In this document: positions 16,701 to 24,260 of the stretch, in pieces
Position numbering within the stretch: the stretch's first letter is position 1
How the letters are laid out: each line of letters begins with the position of its first letter
NCBI RefSeq assembly: GCF_018310695.1
Contig: NZ_JAGXCY010000002.1
Coordinates: 186,001-250,000 of the forward strand
Origin: Paenibacillus sp. Marseille-Q4541
GTDB taxonomy: Bacteria; Bacillota; Bacilli; Paenibacillales; Paenibacillaceae
Length of the DNA stretch: 64,000 bases
Reading direction: 5' to 3'
Position numbers and translations under genes: made by a program
The notes under the pieces: generated by a model
The model's database searches: none
What the model was told of the DNA's origin: nothing
What the model saw: the letters and a program-made list of their open reading frames with translations, nothing else

Positions 16701-17945
16701 ATGAAATTAAAAAACGTATGGAGCAATCATCGAAATTACGCTCTACAGCTTGCCACCGTTTTTATCGGTTTTCTCATGTTCGGTTTTTCGGAAAATGTGA
16801 AAGGACCTGCTATTCCGCGAATGCAGGCAGATTTCCATATCGATGAAATGCAGGTTGGAACACTTTTGTCTCTAAATTCACTTGGATATTTAATCGCCTG
16901 TTCCTTTACCGCTCTGCTTGTTCGAAGGTTTGGTATTAAATACATAAGTGTTTTTTCATTTGTTTTTATGGCTTTTTCAGGCATCCTTATCTTTCTGTCT
17001 CATAACTACACTTCTCTTGCCTGGTCATATTTCCTTATGTATTTGGGGAATGGAATGCTCGAGATTGCGCTTGCCGTTCTGGGTGCTCGGATTTTCATTA
17101 AGAATACGGGTACGATGATGAACCTTGCACATTTCTTCTATGGTCTCAGTTCAACTTTTGCTCCGTTAATCGCTTCCGGGCTCATGAGTCTTACTTTGTT
17201 CGGATATACGCTCGACTGGAGGGGGATGTATCTTATTATCCTGATGTTGTCCTTGATTCCAGTTATTCCAGCTCTCTTAAGTAAGTTCTCTGAAGATCAA
17301 ACAGCAGAAGAGGACCGGATGCCCTTCAGTCAATTACTAAAAGATAAGGCTGCTTGGCTCGTCGTTATTATTCTAACCTTTGGGGTTATTGCCGAAATGG
17401 GCGTAGGGGGATGGCTCGTTAATTTCCTGGAAAAAGCTTATGGATGGAATGCACAAAGTGCAGCTGGAATGCTGTCTGCCTTCTTCCTCTGCTTCATGCT
17501 AGCACGGCTTTTGCTTGGTCCGTTCATCGACCGAATCGGTTTTACTTTATCCCTTGTTATACTCGCCGGATTTAGTGGAATTTGTACGCTGATCGCCATT
17601 ATTGCCGGAGAACCCGGAGCTATTTTCTTCGCACTAGCGGGTATTGGAATCGCACCAATTTATCCTACCGTCATGGCGCTGATAGCAAGAAGATACGCGA
17701 AAGGCAGTGACTCCGCCATCACTTTTACCGTAACGCTCATGGGCATTGGTAATGTCATTGGTAACTATTTAATTGGAGTAATAATTGATGGTACCAAAAA
17801 TCTACATGCAGATACGGGTTCAGATACGGCACTTCGTACCGGTCTTCAGTTTGGTTATGGCTTTATCGGCTTATGTACGTTTCTCTGTGCGTTGTTTAGT
17901 ATCGTTTTATATGTATACCTCAAAAAACGTAATGAACTGATTTGA
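16701..17945 (+). CDS. Major facilitator superfamily transporter
   Basis: A 414-residue, 12-helix membrane transporter; the substrate is not evident. The first helix pair carries TVFIGFLMFGFSENVKGPAIPRMQ, and the loop 2-3 motif is LLVRRFGIKYIS. The second half begins after a hydrophilic central loop (SEDQTAEEDRMPFSQLLKDK). The Asn/Glu-rich first helix resembles the sugar (fucose-permease-like) branch more than drug exporters, a weak hint only. The frame is open to 16632, but ATG 16701 follows CTGGAGGAATTTCATC, a perfect site, so the upstream part is dropped. A perfect 9-bp hairpin (17951-17973) follows the stop. Confidence 0.88.
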   Translation: MKLKNVWSNHRNYALQLATVFIGFLMFGFSENVKGPAIPRMQADFHIDEMQVGTLLSLNSLGYLIACSFTALLVRRFGIKYISVFSFVFMAFSGILIFLSHNYTSLAWSYFLMYLGNGMLEIALAVLGARIFIKNTGTMMNLAHFFYGLSSTFAPLIASGLMSLTLFGYTLDWRGMYLIILMLSLIPVIPALLSKFSEDQTAEEDRMPFSQLLKDKAAWLVVIILTFGVIAEMGVGGWLVNFLEKAYGWNAQSAAGMLSAFFLCFMLARLLLGPFIDRIGFTLSLVILAGFSGICTLIAIIAGEPGAIFFALAGIGIAPIYPTVMALIARRYAKGSDSAITFTVTLMGIGNVIGNYLIGVIIDGTKNLHADTGSDTALRTGLQFGYGFIGLCTFLCALFSIVLYVYLKKRNELI

Positions 17946-17950
17946 TGAAG

Positions 17951-17973
17951 GATCATCGTAGGAAACGATGATC
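17951..17973 (+). terminator. Hairpin after the MFS gene
   Basis: GATCATCGT and ACGATGATC form a perfect 9-bp stem with a 5-base loop, 5 bases after the stop. No long T run follows, only GGCTTTTC further on, so termination is likely but not certain. Confidence 0.5.
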
Positions 17974-18073
17974 AATAAGGCTTTTCATCCCCCTCGTTTC
18001 ATCTTTCTATATCTTGGTGAATATGCCTAGAGTTAAGGAAGGAAATGAATTTATTTTGAGGGGTTGTGAGTGG

Positions 18074-18751
18074 ATGGATTTCTGGATGTATTCAATGATT
18101 ACTCTTGCATACATAGTCTTGTTAATTTTGATGATTAAAATGATATCACAGACAAACCACTGGCATCAGTATCCCATTTTTATGGTGATTGTCGCTCTAG
18201 GTCTCGCTTACGATAATGGCATTATCGCTGCTGGGAATCGCATCGGTGAAGGAGCGTTGCTTATGATGTTAAGCAGTCTCCGATTCTGGATCCATGCTTT
18301 CGTAACCCCTTGTCTCATTCTTGTCGGATATTACATACTTCGTAGATCAAGCGTAGCATTTGCTTCCAGATCTTATATCCGTATCTGTGCATGGATAGTA
18401 ACGATCCTATTGATTCTATATCAGATCTTCATTCATACTTTGCATGAAATACGAAATTTACAATTAGTGCAGGATTACGGCGTACTTCGCTATATTGCTG
18501 GCGGAACCACAGGTCCTCCTGTGATGGTAATTGTCGTTGGTGTTGTTCTACTGGTCGTAGGGATCATGATAATGATTCGACATAAGTGGATTTGGATGTT
18601 TGTCGGAACAGCAATACTGTTTATTGGGCAAGCAGTCCCTCTTCCTTTCGAAAGCTCTGCTCCAACGAACATTTTAGAGCTAATCCTGATCATATCTTTA
18701 TGGGCAACCATTCGATATCAAGACCTTAAGGAAGAAAATAATCCTACGTAA
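18074..18751 (+). CDS. Polytopic membrane protein of unknown function
   Basis: A 225-residue protein, almost wholly hydrophobic, with about seven predicted helices (for example YSMITLAYIVLLILMI, YPIFMVIVALGLAYD, HAFVTPCLILVGYYIL, VMVIVVGVVLLVVGIMIMI and NILELILIISLWATI) and a short charged C-terminus. I do not recognise the family. Conserved-looking polar residues in helices (YDNGIIAAGN, RFWIHAFVTP, HTLHEIRN) suggest an enzyme or transporter rather than a structural protein. ATG 18074 follows TGAGGGG at 10 bases and is chosen over the upstream ATG at 18014. A strong hairpin terminator lies after it. Confidence 0.7.
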   Translation: MDFWMYSMITLAYIVLLILMIKMISQTNHWHQYPIFMVIVALGLAYDNGIIAAGNRIGEGALLMMLSSLRFWIHAFVTPCLILVGYYILRRSSVAFASRSYIRICAWIVTILLILYQIFIHTLHEIRNLQLVQDYGVLRYIAGGTTGPPVMVIVVGVVLLVVGIMIMIRHKWIWMFVGTAILFIGQAVPLPFESSAPTNILELILIISLWATIRYQDLKEENNPT

Positions 18752-18803
18752 TATCAAAACAACACGGGCTTAATCTTTCATCGAATGTATTATTAAGCGC
18801 ATT

Positions 18804-18852
18804 AATAAACCTCTCGTATCTGCTAATATAACGCAGTAGCGAGAGGTTTATT
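18804..18852. terminator. Bidirectional terminator
   Basis: AATAAACCTCTCG (18804-18816) pairs with CGAGAGGTTTATT (18840-18852), with an inner CTGC/GCAG stem. It ends the 18074 gene and may also end the minus-strand cluster that starts at 20374. Confidence 0.8.
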
Positions 18853-18904
18853 TGTTGGCAACTTTATTCATAGCATCCACATTCGCTGGGTAAGTGCAGG
18901 CACG

Positions 18905-19045
18905 CTATTCCGTTCTCCCCACTTTGACAGACCATTGATACAGCAGTAGTGCAAGTCCTAACAGGAACAAGAAGCCTATAATCACTGTAGTTATATCGAT
19001 ATCAGGAGAATCGAACCTATCTGAAATGGACTGATATCCCATCAT
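18905..19045 (-). CDS. Possible small single-pass membrane protein, or 3' remnant of a larger gene
   Basis: An open frame of 46 codons from ATG 19045, within the 389-base stretch 18752-19140 that otherwise holds only a terminator. It has an acidic linker (SPDIDITT), a membrane helix (VIIGFLFLLGLALLLYQW) and a basic end (SVKVGRTE). The same frame is open upstream to about 19112 but has no good start, and the ATG lacks a ribosome site, so it could be the tail of a broken gene. It is the last member of the minus-strand membrane-protein cluster. No family recognised. Confidence 0.3.
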   Translation of the reverse strand: MMGYQSISDRFDSPDIDITTVIIGFLFLLGLALLLYQWSVKVGRTE

Positions 19046-19140
19046 ATGTGTAGATAGCCATAGCGAATAGATTCCTGTATCTTTTTCTGGAGGTGACTTA
19101 AATCTCAGGTCCAGTCATGAACATATCCACCCTTTCTCTG

Positions 19141-19617
19141 TTATAGTAATGATCTGACTTTACCATCTCGAATTTCAATCTGATATTTCGCTGCCCATTC
19201 CTGTAACTGGTCGAACGCTTCCTGTTCCGTGTGCTGGTCAGCAAATAGAAATTGTAAGCGCTGAGGAATCCACCTGTGATTTGTTAGTTTTATCCCAATA
19301 GAAGAATGAATAAAGCCTTCTGAGATAATCAGATCGATTTGAGTAGGAAGAACCACCTGATTATGTAAGATTAGACGATCTTCATCTATAATTAGAAATT
19401 GTTTTTTGCTGGCACGATTGTATGTAAAGTAATAATAAATTTCATATCCTATGAGCAAAATATAGGCCGTAATAACAATAAAAAGGAATACGTTTAGAAC
19501 AACATGATCTGGACTCGATTGAAAAATAACAATAATTAATAGGGTTAACATAATAAATAAAGCTGCCAGCCGTGATTTACGATCTTTATTCATAATACGA
19601 TATTGTTTCTGTTCCAT
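19141..19617 (-). CDS. Hypothetical two-helix membrane protein, paralogue of the next gene upstream
   Basis: A 158-residue protein with two membrane helices at about 17-36 and 39-62, then a cytoplasmic domain with FLIIDEDRLILHNQVVLPTQIDLIISEGFIHSSIGIKL and HRWIPQRLQFLF. The alternating strand pattern suggests a bacterial PH-like (YcxB-like) domain, by eye only. The C-terminal helix DQLQEWAAKYQIEIRD aligns with the frameshifted gene just upstream, so the two are tandem paralogues. The start follows AGGAAAGGGGG. Function unknown. Confidence 0.7.
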   Translation of the reverse strand: MEQKQYRIMNKDRKSRLAALFIMLTLLIIVIFQSSPDHVVLNVFLFIVITAYILLIGYEIYYYFTYNRASKKQFLIIDEDRLILHNQVVLPTQIDLIISEGFIHSSIGIKLTNHRWIPQRLQFLFADQHTEQEAFDQLQEWAAKYQIEIRDGKVRSLL

Positions 19618-19644
19618 CCTCTATTTAATTCCCCCTTTCCTTGA

Positions 19645-20123
19645 TTAATAAAGGATACTTTTGTGTTGAATCGGAATCTCATGCATTTGAGCCCAAGAGC
19701 GCAACTCTTTCATGATCTCTTCCTCTTGTTTTGTATCTTGATATTTGAGCCAAGGGGAATCCGTTTATTTTCTTTCAGTTTAACCCCCACCGTCGGATTC
19801 CAATATCCATCAATAAGAATCACATCAATCTCAGTCGCTTGAATTGTACAATGATCGAGTCGAAAGGAACCAGGCAATAATTCGAGTTCAACTAATCGGA
19901 AGGGATAATACGTAAAGCTATATCGCAGAAAACAAAACAACTTATAGGCAAAAAATACGAACCCAAAGGTAAACGTACTCATTAATAAGATATAAAGAAG
20001 CAAAGGTTCGTCATACCTGATATTGATGACAATAACATAGACATAAAAGGCAAATAAGAAGATCAAATATAAAATTTTCCCAATATCATTTTTTCTCTTC
20101 ACCCTATGTACGTTATCAATCAA
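19645..20123 (-). pseudogene. Frameshifted paralogue of the 19141-19617 membrane protein
   Basis: Frame 1 from TTG 20123 gives two membrane helices and the same LRLDHC-type strand region (TEIDVILIDGYWNPTVGVKLKENKRIP). It then runs into unrelated residues and stops at 19710. Just after RIP, at a CCCC run near 19757, the third frame continues as WLKYQDTKQEEEIMKELRSW and ends HEIPIQHKSILY at 19645. This aligns with the C-terminus of the paralogue downstream. One extra C would restore a full protein of about 160 residues. It is either a real mutation or a homopolymer read error. TTG 20123 is preferred over ATG 20150, because AAGGGGAG sits 7 bases before it and it overlaps the upstream stop (TTGA). 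Confidence 0.65.
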
Positions 20124-20374
20124 TGACTTCTCCCCTTCCTCAGCATCCACCTGATCCCTGTCCGAACCATCATATAGATCAGGAGTATTAATCCTGCCAA
20201 ACCTATCAATAGCAAGGGAGAAACGGTAATCGATTGAACACGAGAAGGCTCACTATGTAAAATCTGGGGAACGTATAGCCAGGTCATAACCATTCCCGAA
20301 AAAATAGGAAGTGTCACAGCAATAAGCGTAAGAACACCTGCACCTTCCAGGACGAGCCGCCATGTCTTGCTCAT
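20120..20374 (-). CDS. Small membrane protein, two helices
   Basis: An 84-residue protein: a basic N-terminus, helices at about 8-34 (GVLTLIAVTLPIFSGMVMTWLYV) and 50-70 (VSPLLLIGLAGLILLIYMMV), and a basic tail RWMLRKGRSH. The ATG follows GAAGAGAGGTGATGTT. Its stop overlaps the TTG start of the next gene, so translation is coupled. It is the first gene of the 20374-18905 cluster of small membrane proteins. No family recognised. Confidence 0.65.
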   Translation of the reverse strand: MSKTWRLVLEGAGVLTLIAVTLPIFSGMVMTWLYVPQILHSEPSRVQSITVSPLLLIGLAGLILLIYMMVRTGIRWMLRKGRSH

Positions 20375-20479
20375 AACATCACCTCTCTTCGATTTTCATT
20401 ACATGCATTTCCATAAAATACGATTCCCTTGTTATTGTAGAATTTATTTCCTTTTCATGTCAATTCATCCTTTTAAACA

Positions 20480-20917
20480 CTATAGATATTTACGGAAACC
20501 CACAACCGATTCATGTTCATTGTATCCAAGTGATTCATACAGCTTATGAGCTTCCGCTCTCTCTGCTCCAGATACCAAAATGATATACGAACAATCTTTA
20601 CTGCGTGCCATCGCCTCCAATTGGTTCATTAGCTTCCGCCCTACTCCTTGTCTTCGTACCTTGGAAGATACGACTACATTTTCGATCACCATAAAAGGTC
20701 TGCATTCACCCACAAGGTCCTGACAATAGATTCCCATAACCGATCCGGCCAGCTCACCTTCGTAAAAGGCACCCAACACTTCATAGTTTTCATTTTGTAG
20801 CAGTCTTTGATATGTTAGTTCAAGCTTTGCCTGATTCGTCTCTTCTCCCGTTAATTGTTCATACAGTACCGCTAAAGCAGGCAGATGTTCCATCTCAATC
20901 TTTTGAATCGTAACCAT
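20480..20917 (-). CDS. GNAT family N-acetyltransferase
   Basis: A 145-residue single-domain acetyltransferase. The acetyl-CoA pyrophosphate loop is KVRRQGVGRKLMNQLEAMA, preceded by MVIENVVVSS, and the C-terminal motif is YESLGYNEHESVVGFRKYL. It resembles general small GNATs (YjcF/PhnO-like), and the substrate is unknown. The second ATG (20917) is 6 bases from GTGGAGG and is preferred over the first at 20923. It is the first of a run of acetyltransferase genes on this strand. Confidence 0.85.
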   Translation of the reverse strand: MVTIQKIEMEHLPALAVLYEQLTGEETNQAKLELTYQRLLQNENYEVLGAFYEGELAGSVMGIYCQDLVGECRPFMVIENVVVSSKVRRQGVGRKLMNQLEAMARSKDCSYIILVSGAERAEAHKLYESLGYNEHESVVGFRKYL

Positions 20918-20971
20918 ACTCATCCTCCACTTTCATCTAGTTCATTTATTTCATCACATAATAACTGTTCA

Positions 20972-21415
20972 TTACAGTTGTTTCTTCAAATAATATTGTT
21001 TGATATTCTGAGGGAATGCATCATTCACACCATAGATTTCATATCCGTTCTTCTCGTAAAAAGACGGAGCCTGATAAGAAAATGTAGAAGTATGGGCAAA
21101 CAAGCAGCCGATTTCCTTTCCCCGGCGTTCTGCTTCGAGCAGCATTTGTCTGCCATATCCCGCATTACGATAGTCTTCAGAAATCCACAATACATCGATA
21201 TACAGCCCGTATAGCCACGATTCACAAAAAATGCCCCCAACTACCTCTGAATCGGGATTTTTTAAATACAAATGAATGCTTTGCCCCGGCTCTTGAAGCA
21301 AGCCATTCGTCGCTCGGACATTATAGCCATATAGTTTCCTACAAATATGCTCATAGTCTTCCGCCTGCTCACGCAGATCTGATAATCGCATATCTTGAAT
21401 CTGGATATCGCTCAT
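20972..21415 (-). CDS. GNAT family N-acetyltransferase
   Basis: A 147-residue GNAT with SEDYRNAGYGRQMLLEAERRGKEIGC as the acetyl-CoA loop and helix and PSFYEKNGYEIYG as the C-terminal motif. The central strand GLYIDVLWI is typical. Substrate unknown. The start is 11 bases after a possible 44-codon ORF, and the AAAGAGGTG ribosome site lies within the end of that ORF. It is not closely similar to its GNAT neighbours beyond the fold. Confidence 0.85.
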   Translation of the reverse strand: MSDIQIQDMRLSDLREQAEDYEHICRKLYGYNVRATNGLLQEPGQSIHLYLKNPDSEVVGGIFCESWLYGLYIDVLWISEDYRNAGYGRQMLLEAERRGKEIGCLFAHTSTFSYQAPSFYEKNGYEIYGVNDAFPQNIKQYYLKKQL

Positions 21416-21425
21416 CTATGTATTT

Positions 21426-21560
21426 TCACCTCTTTTCCATTTGTTTGTTTCTTGTCAGCCATACGATGATAAGAGAAGCGAGTATTCCATTCACGATTCC
21501 TCCATACGGAAATAAACTATTATTTCTCGGGTAATCGCACAATGCCCTTTTCTTTGACAA
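21426..21560 (-). CDS. Possible small membrane peptide ORF upstream of a GNAT gene
   Basis: TTG 21560 opens 44 codons ending 11 bases before the GNAT at 21415. The peptide has a basic start (SKKRALCDYPRNN), a Gly-containing hydrophobic stretch (YGGIVNGILASLIIVWL) and a basic end (TRNKQMEKR). The ribosome site before TTG is weak. The ORF may be real and coupled to the GNAT, or a chance frame. No family recognised. Confidence 0.3.
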   Translation of the reverse strand: MSKKRALCDYPRNNSLFPYGGIVNGILASLIIVWLTRNKQMEKR

Positions 21561-21637
21561 AGTTTATGCTTCTCTGTCAGGAACCGCTCCAAAGTTCTGA
21601 TGAAACAGGTAATATTCAGCATACATTTAGCGATTTA

Positions 21638-22177
21638 TTAGCGTGTTTGATACTCCTGCTTTAGCACAGAGAACAGAAGTGAACTATGATATTCCCCATT
21701 ATAGAATACATGTTCGCGCAGTACTCCCTCCTGCGTCATTCCAATTCGCTTCATCACCTTACTTGAGCCTACGTTTCCGGGCCGACAAGTAGCGTAAATG
21801 CGGTGTACTTCTGGTTGTTCAAAACCGAATTTCAGCATTGCGGATGCGGCTTCACTCGCATACCCTTTTCCCCAATAATCCGGGTGAAAACAATAGCCAA
21901 TTTCAGCATTACTCCCCATAAATATAATATTTACGCCTCCCAGAAACTCTCCAGTATATTTGTTTTCGACTGCTAGCGAATACTCATCTCTGTTTATTTT
22001 CTGTTGATCCTCCATACAAAACTGTATGAATGCTTTTGAATCTTCTTCCTCGTTTGGCCCCCATAGTGTATATTTCGTCACCCTTACATCCGACGCATAC
22101 CGATGTACATCCATCCAATCGCCAGCTTCAAACTCTCGGATTATTAAACGTTCGGTTTCCATTGTTGTAAACAACAT
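21638..22177 (-). CDS. GNAT acetyltransferase, RimJ/RimL type
   Basis: A 179-residue RimJ/RimL-like acetyltransferase, beginning MLFTTMETERLIIREFEAGDW, which is the family start, with the acetyl-CoA loop HPDYWGKGYASEAASAMLKFGFE and the C-terminal RPGNVGSSKVMKRIGMTQEG. Such proteins acetylate ribosomal-protein N-termini or small molecules; the target is unknown. ATG 22177 follows GGGAGGAATCG, so the longer frame from 22213 is rejected. A hairpin terminator lies just upstream, separating it from the tandem GNAT. Confidence 0.88.
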   Translation of the reverse strand: MLFTTMETERLIIREFEAGDWMDVHRYASDVRVTKYTLWGPNEEEDSKAFIQFCMEDQQKINRDEYSLAVENKYTGEFLGGVNIIFMGSNAEIGYCFHPDYWGKGYASEAASAMLKFGFEQPEVHRIYATCRPGNVGSSKVMKRIGMTQEGVLREHVFYNGEYHSSLLFSVLKQEYQTR

Positions 22178-22200
22178 CGATTCCTCCCTTATAAAATAAA

Positions 22201-22239
22201 TAAACCCGGTCATTCCTTAATAGGGAAATATCGGGTTTA
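22201..22239 (-). terminator. Terminator after the tandem-GNAT gene
   Basis: TAAACCCG pairs with CGGGTTTA, with an inner TTCC/GGAA pairing. The minus-strand transcript continues with TTTATTTATTTT, just before the ribosome site of the gene at 22177. Confidence 0.7.
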
Positions 22240-22311
22240 TCCAGCTTTTTCTATTATACGATTTGATAGAAATGAACGAAAGGATATTCCCCTCTAGAAA
22301 AAAGGGTTGAA

Positions 22312-23265
22312 TTAAACAAGCGGCTTGGAGTAGCGATGCTCTTCACCCGAAATTGCAAACCCTAGAGCGCGATATAGCTCGAGCGCATTGTCGTTCTCCG
22401 CCTGTACACAAAGCATAGCTTTGGGATATCCTTTCTCTTGAAGATATTTTAAACCACACTTGATTAGATGTGTTGCAATTCCTTTCTTCTGCCAAGCCGG
22501 AACAACAAACACCTCTTCCACTGCCCCTAATGTTTCATCTTCTTGGCATACGATGATACTCGCGACCAGTTCCTGTTCCGTATCATATGCAGCAAAACTC
22601 GTAAAATGAGCTTTTCCTTTCAGCCAGCGAAGACGATGTAGCCCAAGTGGAGATTGCGGCCAGATTGTACTTTCCGTGCGTAGGTAACGTTGTTCTTCTT
22701 CCATAGATTCAATGGCAGATTGGATAAAATGAAGTTCAGGAATACAAAAATCTGGTGCTTCCTGCATATCGTATAATTCTCTTTCCATTTCGTACTGACG
22801 ATACAAAGGGGTAAAGCCATTCTTTACAAAAAGATTAGAATTCTCCGTTTCTTCTTCGTTATTTCCAACGCATATTTGTACTGGATGTGTTTTCGGAAGA
22901 CCTTGAGCCAGGACAAGAGCTCGTTCATATACTGCACTGTAAAGTGACTGAAACACTTCTTGCTGAGCAAATACATCCGGTCTTACTTTTATATTTAAGT
23001 AAATATGATGAAAGCTCTCTTCTGTTCTAACACTTGATTCTGCACCACCACTTGCTTCATCTAGGGATTGAATCGAAATGATTTCTACCTGCCCTTTTCC
23101 TATGAGTAGGTCCCCCGCAAATGCACAATACACATTCTCATGATTCGGTTTCGGACCAGGCCACCAAAAACAAGCATGTTTGTACTTGGCTGTAACCGCC
23201 TGATATAGCTGTACAACTTGCTCATGAAATGAATCTTCATAAGGAATAACTTGAATTTGTTCCAT
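22312..23265 (-). CDS. Tandem GNAT acetyltransferase
   Basis: A 317-residue protein with two GNAT domains. The N-terminal half (IQVIPYEDSFHEQVVQLYQAV...) lacks a clean acetyl-CoA loop and looks degenerate. The C-terminal half has VVPAWQKKGIATHLIKCGLKYLQEKGYPKAMLCVQAENDNALELYRALGF, a full motif. Two-domain GNATs include mycothiol synthase-like proteins, in which only one half is catalytic. ATG 23265 follows AGAGGAAG, so the frame open to 23364 is shortened. Substrate unknown. Confidence 0.83.
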   Translation of the reverse strand: MEQIQVIPYEDSFHEQVVQLYQAVTAKYKHACFWWPGPKPNHENVYCAFAGDLLIGKGQVEIISIQSLDEASGGAESSVRTEESFHHIYLNIKVRPDVFAQQEVFQSLYSAVYERALVLAQGLPKTHPVQICVGNNEEETENSNLFVKNGFTPLYRQYEMERELYDMQEAPDFCIPELHFIQSAIESMEEEQRYLRTESTIWPQSPLGLHRLRWLKGKAHFTSFAAYDTEQELVASIIVCQEDETLGAVEEVFVVPAWQKKGIATHLIKCGLKYLQEKGYPKAMLCVQAENDNALELYRALGFAISGEEHRYSKPLV

Positions 23266-23473
23266 TTGCTTCCTCTTTTCATTTGTTTTCTTCATTGTTA
23301 ACCTTGAACCGATATAGAGCAAGCTACTGAATAGGTATAGTCGTTGTCTACCGGGGTCAACCATCCCGCTCCGTCATTTATCTAATGAAAGAGAAGCTTC
23401 GTTTCAAGTTGATCCTGATTTTTAGATATGGTACGTTTTGACATGAATCTGTAAGTCTAGGGAGTGAAAATGG

Positions 23474-24202
23474 ATGTACATAGGAAAAATTCAAGAGATC
23501 ATTCGCCATCCCGTAAAATCTTTTCAAGGCGAACGAGTATCCCATACCCACGTGATGGAGTATGGACTTTATGGTGATCGCAGCCATGCTTTTGTGCATA
23601 ATACTAACTTGAATAAATACGTAACCATTACACAGTTCCCCCAAATGGCAGGTTTTCAAGCTCGGTTCACAGGTGAAGAAGGTTTGCAGCAGTATCCGCG
23701 TGTAGAAGTCACTACCCCGGAAGGACAAAAGTTTTACTTTGGAGATGCGGACCTGACCCAGAAGTTAGAGCAAATGTATAACAAACAAATAGTCCCTGTT
23801 GAGTTTGCACCTGAACATGTACCTCTCGGTGCCATAGAAGAAGAACATATTCAGTTCGTAACCGATGCTTCCATTCGAGCGCTTGAGGCGTTATGGGAAA
23901 ACAAAGAAGTAGATCCTCGCAGATTTCGACCCAATTTTGTTTTGTCGCTTGTCGAAAAAATCCCTTTTATCGAAGAAGAGTGGTTTGGCAAACGTATACG
24001 AATCGGGGAGAATGTCATCCTAAAGATCAAAAGATCTTGTGAACGCTGCTCCATTATTAATGTACATCCTGAGAATACAAAGAAAGACCCTTCTTTACTT
24101 AAGAAAGTTGCCAAAGAACGAAATAATCAGTTTGGTGTATATGCTTCCGTTCTTCAGACGGGTATCATTCGCGCAGATGATCAAGTTTTTCTTTTGGATT
24201 AA
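23474..24202 (+). CDS. MOSC domain protein
   Basis: A 242-residue protein with the N-terminal beta-barrel (MYIGKIQEIIRHPVKSFQGERV, YGLYGDRSHAFV) and the C-terminal MOSC domain of molybdenum-cofactor sulfurase relatives. The conserved Cys lies in KIKRSCERCSIINVHPENT, and the end is GVYASVLQTGIIRADDQVFL. MOSC proteins carry sulfur or bind a molybdenum cofactor, but the substrate here is unknown. GGGAGTG lies 10 bases before ATG 23474. It is divergent from the tandem GNAT and ends in a strong terminator. Confidence 0.88.
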   Translation: MYIGKIQEIIRHPVKSFQGERVSHTHVMEYGLYGDRSHAFVHNTNLNKYVTITQFPQMAGFQARFTGEEGLQQYPRVEVTTPEGQKFYFGDADLTQKLEQMYNKQIVPVEFAPEHVPLGAIEEEHIQFVTDASIRALEALWENKEVDPRRFRPNFVLSLVEKIPFIEEEWFGKRIRIGENVILKIKRSCERCSIINVHPENTKKDPSLLKKVAKERNNQFGVYASVLQTGIIRADDQVFLLD

Positions 24203-24218
24203 CTCTATATAAAAATAA

Positions 24219-24248
24219 AAACCCGGAAGGAGTTTCCCTTCCAGGTTT
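24219..24248. terminator. Bidirectional terminator between MOSC and fruA
   Basis: AAACCCGGAAGG pairs with CCTTCCAGGTTT around AGTTTC, with A/T runs on both sides, between convergent genes. Confidence 0.85.
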
Positions 24249-24260
24249 AGTGTATCTATT

